A stretch of 10,431 bases of DNA from Planctomicrobium sp. Lineage in GTDB: Bacteria; Planctomycetota; Planctomycetia; Planctomycetales; Planctomycetaceae. Below are positions 1 to 6,195 of the stretch, one piece after another. Location of the stretch: the NCBI GenBank assembly GCA_029259835.1, contig JAJDEL010000200.1, positions 1 to 10,431 on the forward strand, in the 5' to 3' direction. How positions within the stretch are numbered: position 1 is the first letter of the stretch; each line of letters begins with the position of its first letter. The notes under the pieces are model-generated. The model was given only the letters and a program-made list of their open reading frames with translations. It was not told the DNA's origin and searched no databases. A program made the position numbers and the translations under genes.

Positions 1-712
1 GGTGATGGATGTGTCCGTGAATAAATGCTTTCACTTGCGTGCGAGGTTCCAGCACATTCCAGAGTGGCTGTGAATCAATCAAGCCACCGGGAAAATGAAG
101 CGGGTCACCGCCAAGTCTTGGATTATGATGAGAAACGATAATTGCTGGTCGATCTGCATTTTGATCGAGCGCATCCGCCAGCCATTTTCTCTGAAGTTCG
201 CCCAGGGTTCCCTGAGTCACCATCGTCTTTTGCAATGAATCCAGCAAAAAGAAATTCGCGAATCGAGTCTTTACAACGGCAATATGGCGTGATTTCACAA
301 CTGGTTCTTGAGGTCGCTGTGCCTGCATGACTTCATAGAAAACTTCACGGTGATCATGATTTCCCAGAGTGAGGTGTAAATCAATCTTCGCTTTTTGCAG
401 CGGTTCAATGAGCTTGGCGAAGTGCCGGTAATCACCTGGCTGTCCATCTTTTAATGCCAAGTCTCCGTTAATCAAAACGGTGGCAGGCTTTCGCGGTCGC
501 TCTACCAATTCAGAAACGATTTGCCGCAAGTGTGTTGGAATGGGAGAGTCTTCCGGATGTTTTTCACCAATGTGGGTATCGTTGAGGAGATAGACAAGGT
601 CCTCTTCAACATTGTTCTCTTCTCCAAACCCAGCAGATGAAAACGCAAGGACACCGACCCCCACGGTTGCCATAAACTCACGCCGGTTCTGAGCTGGAAG
701 ATGAATAGGCAT
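1..712 (-). CDS. Tat-exported calcineurin-like metallophosphoesterase, 3' end outside window
   Basis: The reading frame is open from the ATG at 712 to the left edge, giving 237 residues without a stop. Residues 9-14 (NRREFM) followed by a hydrophobic stretch to about residue 29 form a twin-arginine signal, so export of the folded protein is predicted. The metallophosphoesterase blocks come in the usual order: DTH at 45-47, GD at 83-84, GNHD at 117-120, HH at 195-196 and GHIH at 233-236. These are the ligands of a two-metal phosphoesterase centre, so it probably hydrolyses a phosphomonoester or phosphodiester outside the cytoplasm; the substrate is unknown. The start is supported by GGGAG six bases upstream, and an in-frame TGA lies 13 codons before the ATG. 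The strong terminator after the phosphofructokinase gene suggests it has its own promoter. The family assignment is firm; the specificity is not. Confidence 0.9.
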   Translation of the reverse strand, partial: MPIHLPAQNRREFMATVGVGVLAFSSAGFGEENNVEEDLVYLLNDTHIGEKHPEDSPIPTHLRQIVSELVERPRKPATVLINGDLALKDGQPGDYRHFAKLIEPLQKAKIDLHLTLGNHDHREVFYEVMQAQRPQEPVVKSRHIAVVKTRFANFFLLDSLQKTMVTQGTLGELQRKWLADALDQNADRPAIIVSHHNPRLGGDPLHFPGGLIDSQPLWNVLEPRTQVKAFIHGHIHH

Positions 713-718
713 ACGGAA

Positions 719-723
719 CTCCC
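719..723 (-). promoter_or_regulatory. Ribosome binding site of the metallophosphoesterase
   Basis: On the minus strand GGGAG stands six bases before the ATG at 712. It fixes the start, since no in-frame ATG, GTG or TTG occurs between the upstream in-frame TGA and this ATG. Confidence 0.55.
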
Positions 724-899
724 GTCGGTTTTTGGAAATATCACTTTGTCACGGAACATTGACTTTACCGATCACGATTGGGCATTTCCAGTAGCGTACG
801 CACAATCCCGTCTCCATGGGATCGTGGGCTTGCTTTGTGAGCCGATGGCGCTCATCCAATGCCGTCTACTATGCATGAAGTGAACCCGAAGGGGCAAAA

Positions 900-929
900 C
901 CGGTGGAGTCGCTGCCGTTCAACCACCGG
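900..929. repeat. Inverted repeat CCGGTGG/CCACCGG
   Basis: Seven-base perfect arms at 900-906 and 923-929 enclose 16 bases. The unit is followed at once by GGCTAATGGCTGAAACTCC and a second small palindrome (946-953). The pair of adjacent hairpins has the look of a REP or IS200/IS605-type end, but no transposase gene is nearby. Confidence 0.45.
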
Positions 930-1023
930 CTAATGGCTGAAACTCCTCCGGAGTAGAGAAAATTCGATGCCGTTTGGGTTCTCGTAGCGGGCTTTACATA
1001 GACAACGTTTTTTCGCCAATTGC

Positions 1024-1042
1024 CCGACGCTAGCGCGTACGG
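1024..1042. repeat. Bulged palindrome with CGCTAGCG core
   Basis: Read on the minus strand, CCG, one bulged T and ACGC pair with GCGT and CGG across a GCTA loop. A single-base bulge in a short GC-rich stem is typical of bacterial REP elements. It lies beyond the terminator of the phosphofructokinase gene. Confidence 0.45.
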
Positions 1043-1072
1043 CTCATGACTTCATGGTCTTATCAATTCGAC

Positions 1073-1108
1073 AAAAAAAGAGGCCGCGGATTTTGGTCCG
1101 CGGCCTCT
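1073..1108 (-). terminator. Intrinsic terminator of the phosphofructokinase gene
   Basis: On the minus strand a perfect 12-base-pair stem (AGAGGCCGCGGA with TCCGCGGCCTCT, arms 1097-1108 and 1079-1090) closes a six-base loop and runs directly into seven T residues. It begins 39 bases after the TAA at 1148-1150. This is the clearest regulatory element in the window. Confidence 0.93.
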
Positions 1109-1147
1109 GGAATCGAATTCATTACTTCGCTTTTCAACGTGTGAGGT

Positions 1148-2176
1148 TTACTTCAGAAACTCACGTGCTTCATCCATAAACGATGGTGGCAATGTCCGCA
1201 TTTCGTGGACAGCATCTGCGAGAGGGACAGCGACGATGTGTAGACCACGGAGGGCGACCATTTTCCCGAAATCCCCTTTAGTCGCGAGCTGACCAGCGTG
1301 AATTCCCAGACGAGTTCCAAGAACACGGTCGTAAGCACTTGGCGAGCCACCACGTTGCAGGTGACCGAGTGTGACGTCGCGTGTTTCGATGCCGGTTTTG
1401 TCTTCAATCAGTTTGGCGATGCGTGTTCCAACGCCTCCGAGGCTCACATGACCAAACTCGTCGATATCGCCATCTTTCGTTGTGAGTTCATCACCTTTGA
1501 GTTTCGCTCCCTCACTGACCATAACAATGCCATAGGTTTTGCCTGCTGCACGTCTTTGTTTCAGCCGTTCGCATACGACATCGAGATCGACTTCTTCCTC
1601 AGGAACCATGATCGCGTCAGCGGCACAGGCGATTCCGGAAAAACAAGTGATCCAGCCAGCATGTCGTCCCATGACTTCAACGACGATCACGCGACGGTGT
1701 GATTCAGCGGTTGTGCGAAGTTTGTCGACGGCATCCTGAACGGTGTTCAGACAGGTGTCGAATCCAAAAGTGAAATCAGTGCTACTTAAATCGTTGTCGA
1801 TTGTTTTAGGACATCCGATCGTCGGCAACTGATGATCACTATACAGCTTGCTGGCGACACCGAGTGTGTCGTCACCTCCAATGGCAACCAGACAGTCAAG
1901 TTTCAAGTCTTTGAATGATTGCACAACTTTTGCAACGACTGTTGCATCTTTGTAAGGATTCGTTCTTGAAGAACCGAGGATTGTTCCACCCTTGGGGAGG
2001 ATTTCGTCAGTCTGCATTGGATCAAGTTCGATGAAGTTCCCTTCAATCGCTCCTCGCCAACCTTCTAGCAAACCGATAGTTTCGCCACCGGCATTATGTA
2101 CGGTCCGGACAAGTCCCCGAATCACGGCATTCAAGCCTGGGCAATCTCCGCCACCAGTTAAACATGCAACTCTCAT
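1148..2176 (-). CDS. pfp: 6-phosphofructokinase, PPi-dependent type (group III)
   Basis: This 342-residue protein transfers phosphate to fructose 6-phosphate to give fructose 1,6-bisphosphate in cytoplasmic glycolysis. The N-terminal GGGDCPGLN (8-16) is the phosphate-donor loop, TIDND (125-129) carries the catalytic aspartate, MGR (169-171) and [10 protein letters not shown] (271-280) bind the sugar phosphate. Two positions separate ATP from pyrophosphate enzymes: the GGDG of ATP enzymes is GGDD here (D103) and PGTIDND is PKTIDND (K124). In studied members of the family this pair goes with PPi as donor, which makes the reaction reversible. Its length matches the roughly 340-residue actinobacterial PPi enzyme. 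A GTG 11 codons upstream could extend the frame, but the ATG at 2176 places the donor loop at the usual distance from the N-terminus. It may be annotated pfkA elsewhere. The donor is inferred, not shown. Confidence 0.93.
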   Translation of the reverse strand: MRVACLTGGGDCPGLNAVIRGLVRTVHNAGGETIGLLEGWRGAIEGNFIELDPMQTDEILPKGGTILGSSRTNPYKDATVVAKVVQSFKDLKLDCLVAIGGDDTLGVASKLYSDHQLPTIGCPKTIDNDLSSTDFTFGFDTCLNTVQDAVDKLRTTAESHRRVIVVEVMGRHAGWITCFSGIACAADAIMVPEEEVDLDVVCERLKQRRAAGKTYGIVMVSEGAKLKGDELTTKDGDIDEFGHVSLGGVGTRIAKLIEDKTGIETRDVTLGHLQRGGSPSAYDRVLGTRLGIHAGQLATKGDFGKMVALRGLHIVAVPLADAVHEMRTLPPSFMDEAREFLK

Positions 2177-2205
2177 ATCAAAATTTCCAATACTACAAGG
2201 AGGTT

Positions 2206-2222
2206 TCACGCGATTCGCGTGA
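2206..2222. promoter_or_regulatory. Perfect 8+1+8 palindrome upstream of the phosphofructokinase gene
   Basis: TCACGCGA and TCGCGTGA flank a single T, 29 bases before the ATG at 2176. The symmetry and size suit a dimeric regulator's operator, or a 5' leader hairpin. A second hairpin, ACCGC/GCGGT with a four-base loop, lies just upstream at 2241-2254, beside a possible -10 box TATATT (minus strand, 2236-2241); no good -35 was seen. Confidence 0.45.
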
Positions 2223-2341
2223 CGAAATACTTTGAAATATACCGCTTAGGCGGTCACACAGATTCGCCGTACACTTGAGGTGTGCAGCTAAAGATTGTTC
2301 TTTGCTCTCGACCCTGGACTCTCTTTACTCAACTCCAATCC

Positions 2342-3685
2342 TCACCAGGTTCGCTCGACAAATTTTGTGTCGCCCTCGGCCTTTTGGAAGACGGGATGGC
2401 TGAGAATTTTCTGTGACAACGGGATCGTCGTCTGAATTCCCTGTCCTCCGATTTGAAACTCACTCAAAGCTCTCAGCATGCAAGCGATTGCTTCCTGTCG
2501 AGTTGGCTTGTGGACAATGAGTTTCCCAATCATCGAATCATAGTAAGGACTGATTGTGTAGCCTGCGTAAACGTGTGAATCAAAGCGAACTCCCAATCCA
2601 CCGGGAACGCGAAGGTCAGAAATCTTTCCGGGACATCCGCGAAAATTCTGGTCAGGGTCTTCCGCGTTGATACGGACTTCGATCGAGCAACCGTTGCAAG
2701 GAATTTCATCTTGAGTCAAGGGAAGTTTCTCTCCCGCGGCGACTAGAATTTGCTGTTGAATTAAATCGATTCCGGTAACCATTTCTGTGACGGGATGCTC
2801 AACTTGAATTCGGGCATTCACTTCAATGAAATAATAGTTATCGTCAGGATCGACAATAAATTCAACGGTTCCTGCGTTGTAGTATCCGGCGTTCTTAATC
2901 AATCGCGTTGCCGCCTCGCAAATATCTTCACGAATAGACTTTGGAAGATTCGGCGCTGGAGATTCTTCGATCAACTTCTGATGCTTGCGCTGCATTGTGC
3001 AGTCACGTTCCCACAGGTGGACGGCATTTCCATGTTGATCGGCAATGACTTGAACTTCGATGTGACGTGGTTTTTGAACGAATTTTTCGATGTAGACGCC
3101 AGCGTTTTTGAAAGACTTTTCTGCTTCAGCAGAAGCAGCTTTCAATGCAATTTTCAGAGAGGCATCATCTTCTGCCGGGCGAATCCCTTTGCCCCCGCCG
3201 CCCGCTGTCGCCTTAATGAGAACGGGATAGCCGATTTCCTTAGTGACGCGTAAGGCTTCTGCTTCGCTTTCGACGAGTCCATCACTCCCTGGAACAACGG
3301 GAACATTTGCCTTGATCGCAATCTCGCGTGCCCCGACTTTATCGCCCAGTTTTCTCATCGCATCATGTGGGGGACCAATGAACTCGATGCCGGAATCGCG
3401 GCACTGCTCTGCGAATTCTGCATTTTCTGCTAAAAAACCATATCCAGGATGGATCGCTTGAGCATCACCCAATTCTGCTGCAGCAATGATGTGCTCGACT
3501 TTGAGGTAGCTGTCCGTCGATGAGGCTGGGCCGATACAAATTGCCTGGTCAGCAACATCAAGGTAGTGCGCACCGCGATCACCTTCGCTGAATACAGCGA
3601 CGGTGCCAATGCCCATTTCCTGGCAGGCACGAATGATTCGTAATGCGATTTCGCCGCGATTGGCAATCAGAATCCGCTGAAACAT
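2342..3685 (-). CDS. accC: Acetyl-CoA carboxylase, biotin carboxylase subunit
   Basis: This 447-residue cytoplasmic enzyme carboxylates the biotin on AccB with ATP and bicarbonate, the first half-reaction of malonyl-CoA synthesis. Its length matches the usual 445-450. The N-terminal domain opens with [10 protein letters not shown] (5-14) and includes [10 protein letters not shown] (79-88). The ATP-grasp core shows K116, K158, the glycine loop GGGGKG (162-167), [12 protein letters not shown] (226-237), and the active-site set E275, E288, N290, R292, Q294, V295 and E296, with R338 in EVRINAEDP. These nearly all fall on the Escherichia coli numbering, so the protein looks intact and active. The start ATG follows a weak CAGGGG-like site. 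It stands 215 bases downstream of accB, the partner gene, on the same strand. No intrinsic terminator was found between its TGA and the phosphofructokinase gene. A carboxylase of another acyl-CoA is less likely because no biotin domain is fused and accB is adjacent. Confidence 0.97.
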   Translation of the reverse strand: MFQRILIANRGEIALRIIRACQEMGIGTVAVFSEGDRGAHYLDVADQAICIGPASSTDSYLKVEHIIAAAELGDAQAIHPGYGFLAENAEFAEQCRDSGIEFIGPPHDAMRKLGDKVGAREIAIKANVPVVPGSDGLVESEAEALRVTKEIGYPVLIKATAGGGGKGIRPAEDDASLKIALKAASAEAEKSFKNAGVYIEKFVQKPRHIEVQVIADQHGNAVHLWERDCTMQRKHQKLIEESPAPNLPKSIREDICEAATRLIKNAGYYNAGTVEFIVDPDDNYYFIEVNARIQVEHPVTEMVTGIDLIQQQILVAAGEKLPLTQDEIPCNGCSIEVRINAEDPDQNFRGCPGKISDLRVPGGLGVRFDSHVYAGYTISPYYDSMIGKLIVHKPTRQEAIACMLRALSEFQIGGQGIQTTIPLSQKILSHPVFQKAEGDTKFVERTW

Positions 3686-3900
3686 GGCGTCGATGGACCC
3701 CTGAAAAATGGTGCTGTGAGAATGTCACTGCTGTCACAGTGGAAATTTCAATCTAGTGCCTTGTCAGGCCTTAAAATTTGGGTTGTGAGTCTGGAATTCC
3801 GCTCCGTTGTCGCTCTCGTCAACCTTCTCAACCCCAAATTTAAGAGTTGATGCAACACTAGGAATCTTGACGGAGAACGTGGTGTTGCGTTCGCTTGAGT
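3686..3900. promoter_or_regulatory. accB-accC intergenic spacer with three stem-loops
   Basis: No gene is seen here. Three inverted repeats occur: CTGTGA/TCACAG (3714-3719 and 3734-3739), GCCT/AGGC (3758-3769), and a long imperfect one whose arms at 3771-3789 and 3827-3843 share AAATTTGGG/CCCAAATTT and flanking bases around a 37-base loop. None is followed by a clear run of T on the minus strand, so a classic intrinsic terminator is not supported. They may adjust the ratio of AccB to AccC by mRNA processing or attenuation; that is inference. Confidence 0.4.
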
Positions 3901-4395
3901 TTAGTTGGATTTGACCAGAAACAATGCCTGCCCATATTCGACAGGGTCGCCATCCTTTAACAAGATTTTGGCGATCGTCCCGGAGACGTCGGCAGGAATT
4001 TGATTGAAGACTTTCATCGCTTCGACAATACAGACAACAGACTCCTTGCTGATCTGATCGCCGACTTTCACGAATGCTGGATCATCTGGGGTGGGTGACT
4101 TATAAAATGTTCCGACAGTCGGACTTTTGATTTCAAGCAATCCATCATCTTGTGCAAGCGGAGTGCCTGCATCTGCGGTCGGGACAGCTGGAGACGTGGC
4201 GACCGGTGCTGGAGCAGGAACTGCAGCCGCCGCTGGAACGGAGACGATTCCCTGAGGACCACGACGCAGAAGATACTTTGCTTCACCTTGTTGAAGCTTA
4301 AGTTCCGTCACATCGTGCTTTTCCATCAGTTCTATCAACTGTCGCAGCCCATCGACGTCGAATCCTGATGATTCCGACTTCGCTTCGCGAGCCAT
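3901..4395 (-). CDS. accB: Acetyl-CoA carboxylase, biotin carboxyl carrier protein
   Basis: This 164-residue subunit carries the biotin that AccC carboxylates and that the carboxyltransferase uses to make malonyl-CoA. The C-terminal biotinyl domain (about 85-164) holds the biotin site EAMK with target lysine K128, in the context [10 protein letters not shown]. It also keeps the thumb segment [13 protein letters not shown] that marks true bacterial BCCPs rather than other biotin or lipoyl domains. Residues 1-48 form the N-terminal helical region that binds AccC, and an Ala/Pro-rich linker (about 53-80) joins the two, as in the family. Length is normal. The ATG at 4395 has GAGGA six bases upstream. 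It lies between the peptidase and accC on one strand. Biotin attachment would need a BirA ligase encoded elsewhere. Confidence 0.97.
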   Translation of the reverse strand: MAREAKSESSGFDVDGLRQLIELMEKHDVTELKLQQGEAKYLLRRGPQGIVSVPAAAAVPAPAPVATSPAVPTADAGTPLAQDDGLLEIKSPTVGTFYKSPTPDDPAFVKVGDQISKESVVCIVEAMKVFNQIPADVSGTIAKILLKDGDPVEYGQALFLVKSN

Positions 4396-4642
4396 AATTC
4401 TTCCTCAGCAATTGTATGAAATTATTTTGAATCAAAATTGAATCGGGAATCCGATTCTGACTTAGGAACCGTTCTGTAACAAATTCCCGAATTCAGCCTG
4501 TCTGAATCAGATCCGGGGCTAGCCCCCAAGCGGATTATTTCGGGAAGCTCTTTCGGGGTGGTTCCTCAGTGTGAAATCAGTGATAGGTTTCCATGAGTTT
4601 TGAATCCGCGTCAAAACGCTCAAATCGGACATCTGATGATGC
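4396..4642. promoter_or_regulatory. Peptidase-accB spacer: palindromes and a possible accB promoter
   Basis: No gene is seen. The perfect palindrome GGGGCTAGCCCC lies at 4515-4526, with ATTCAG/CTGAAT at 4491-4507 and GAATCGG/CCGATTC with a four-base loop at 4440-4457. On the minus strand TTGTTA (4477-4482) and CAGAAT (4454-4459) are 17 bases apart, each matching four of six sigma-70 consensus bases; the -10 overlaps the last hairpin. This is a weak candidate promoter for accB. Confidence 0.3.
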
Positions 4643-5761
4643 TCAAATGTTGACGCGCACGCTGTCCCAATCCTTTGGTACGGAAGACAATACTTCACAT
4701 CCGCTATCAGTGACAAGGACATCATCCTCGATTCGTACGCCTCCCCAGCCAGCAAGATAGATTCCCGGTTCTACTGTGACAACCATACCTGCCTCCAATG
4801 GGGCGTCAGAACTCTGGGAAAATCGGGGCAGTTCGTGAATATCGAGACCAATTCCATGCCCCAGGCCATGGTCAAAATACTCACCAAAACCTGCTTTTTG
4901 TATGAAATCCCTTGCGACAGCGTCGATTTTTTTGCATGAAACACCTGGTGAAATCGCCTCGATGGCCAACCGCTGAGCCTCTAATACTGTCCGGTAGACT
5001 GTCTCAAACTTCGGATCAGGAAACGCCGCTGTGAGCATTGTTCGTGTGAGATCAGATTTATACCCCGAATGTGTCTGTGCTCCCCAATCGACGAGGAGTA
5101 TCGGTGATTCGGCGATTTTCAGTTTTCCCGGTCGATAATGCGGCAACGCAGAACGATCTCCGACAGCAATGATCGGGTGAAAACTGAGTTCATCCCCACC
5201 GAAATTTCGGACTGCGTGTTCGAGTTCGTAAGCAAGCTGTTGCTCGGTTGCTTCTGGAGTCAGAATTGCTTGAAGGTACGCGAATCCCTTCTCTGCCAGT
5301 CGGACTGCTTCGCGAATCTCTTGAATTTCGTGATGATCCTTGACCGCCCGGAGTTCTTCGACTTTCCAGCATATTGAAGTAAGTTCAACACGCTCCATCG
5401 ATTTATCGAGAGTATCGAAGACCTCGGTCGTCATGGAATGACCTTCAATACCGAGTTGTTTGAAATTTCGTTCTGCGACTTTTTCTGCCAGCGCCTCGGT
5501 CATTTTTGTCTTCGATGATCGAATGTGCAGATCGACCCCAGGACATTCTTCCTCGAGTTGAGTGACGTACCGGAAATCGCTAATTAACAACTCTGAATCA
5601 GCAGTGAGTAGCAGCCATGTGCTGTCGCCAGAGAACCCGGACAAATACGAAACATTCTTTTCGGTACTTATTAAAAGTCCTTCAATTTCCTCGGACTTAA
5701 TGTTCTCTCGGAGACTATCGCGGCGGATTTTGTATCGGTCCGTCATACTTTGATTGGGCAT
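4643..5761 (-). CDS. M24-family Xaa-Pro aminopeptidase/dipeptidase
   Basis: This 372-residue cytoplasmic metallopeptidase is predicted to cleave the bond before proline at peptide N-termini. Residues about 8-140 form a creatinase-type N-terminal domain; about 145-365 form the pita-bread catalytic domain. All five dinuclear metal ligands are visible: D225 and D237 (VDWGAQ...SDLTRT), H302 in GLGHGIG, E331 in VEPGIY and E345 in RIEDD. H208 in PHYRP and H309 in DIHELP match further active-site histidines of the family. The length fits the short Bacillus YqhT-like group better than the 440-residue E. coli PepP, so no symbol is assigned. The ATG at 5761 has only a weak AGAAG site; a second ATG five codons later is possible. 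It precedes accB on the same strand, a neighbourhood known from Firmicutes. Confidence 0.92.
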   Translation of the reverse strand: MPNQSMTDRYKIRRDSLRENIKSEEIEGLLISTEKNVSYLSGFSGDSTWLLLTADSELLISDFRYVTQLEEECPGVDLHIRSSKTKMTEALAEKVAERNFKQLGIEGHSMTTEVFDTLDKSMERVELTSICWKVEELRAVKDHHEIQEIREAVRLAEKGFAYLQAILTPEATEQQLAYELEHAVRNFGGDELSFHPIIAVGDRSALPHYRPGKLKIAESPILLVDWGAQTHSGYKSDLTRTMLTAAFPDPKFETVYRTVLEAQRLAIEAISPGVSCKKIDAVARDFIQKAGFGEYFDHGLGHGIGLDIHELPRFSQSSDAPLEAGMVVTVEPGIYLAGWGGVRIEDDVLVTDSGCEVLSSVPKDWDSVRVNI

Positions 5762-6195
5762 TGTGAATGGTTCTTCTTCGACTTGCGAGCAGATGTTTTG
5801 TCGTTCTCTAATGTAGTGTACAAACTACCCTTCTAGTGAAATCTGTCTTGTGATGCGCACATTTTTCTCCGTTTTTCGAACACTCTGAATCGATCTTCGC
5901 CGCGAACTCTCTCTCTGGCAATTCTTGCCGATTCAGAGCGTTGTATCGTTTTTTGGCGAAAGGCACGGCTCTCTCCCTCGGCTTAATTTCAGAGTTACAT
6001 TCGGCGTAACTCGTTAGCACTGCTGGGCAAGACAGCTGTGGCACACGAACTCTTAGCTGAGAGAGAGAACATGCGAAATTTTCGCTCATTAAGCTGGGTA
6101 ATTTCTACCGATAGTAACGATTGTATGACCTTATCTGCACGTCAGCAAGGAAATACTGCGCGGATTTTCACGGCCCTTGTCTCGGATATTTGACG
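5762..6195. promoter_or_regulatory. Divergent intergenic region rich in inverted repeats
   Basis: This gap must hold the promoters of the peptidase (minus) and the secretin (plus), but no strong -35/-10 pair is visible. Perfect inverted repeats seen are GTAGT/ACTAC (5813-5828), CTCTGAATCG/CGATTCAGAG (5883-5892 and 5929-5938) with a nested alternative GGCAA/TTGCC (5917-5929), GAGTTAC/GTAACTC (5992-6012) and GCGAAA-T-TTTCGC (6073-6085). There are also CT-rich and GA-rich stretches at 5907-5916 and 6060-6068. A 93-codon minus-strand frame at 5808-6089 has no ribosome site and no recognisable features, so it is not called. The structures could be operators, a long 5' leader of the secretin, or a small RNA. 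Confidence 0.45.

Larger units (their letters stand above)
713..1072. repeat. Gene-free gap with several REP-like palindromic motifs
   Basis: No convincing gene is present. The stretch holds at least four inverted repeats: ATCCC/GGGAT (805-809 and 818-822), GAGC/GCTC around CGATGGC (839-853), CCGGTGG/CCACCGG with a 16-base loop (900-906 and 923-929), and a bulged hairpin containing the palindrome CGCTAGCG (1024-1042). A short palindrome CTCCGGAG lies at 946-953. From memory, motifs such as CGCTAGCGCGTACGG and GGCTAATGGCTGAAACTCC recur between genes in planctomycete genomes, which would make this a mosaic of REP-like or IS200/IS605-derived non-autonomous repeats. That copy-number claim cannot be tested inside one window. 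The region must also contain the promoter of the metallophosphoesterase gene, but no convincing -35/-10 pair was found. Confidence 0.5.

Noticed and set aside
701..883. 60-codon plus-strand frame in the gap after the metallophosphoesterase start
   Set aside because: It runs through palindromic repeats, lacks a good ribosome site and has no family features.
892..900. Resemblance of CCGAAGGGGCAA to the glycine riboswitch core
   Set aside because: The other conserved blocks of that aptamer are missing, and no plus-strand gene follows; it lies among palindromic repeats instead.
2177..2209. GTG start extending the phosphofructokinase by 11 residues
   Set aside because: The AAGGAGG near it is on the plus strand, so it is not a ribosome site for this gene, and family members begin at the [11 protein letters not shown] position.
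3771..3843. Long inverted repeat as an intrinsic terminator of accB
   Set aside because: The stem is imperfect with a 37-base loop, and no run of T follows it on the minus strand.
5808..6089. 93-codon minus-strand frame upstream of the peptidase
   Set aside because: No ribosome binding site, no recognisable domain or signal, and it overlaps a region full of inverted repeats; the frame looks like chance.
6121..6195. TTG start extending the secretin by 25 residues
   Set aside because: It has no ribosome site and would put the signal peptide well inside the protein; the ATG at 6196 gives a normal export signal.
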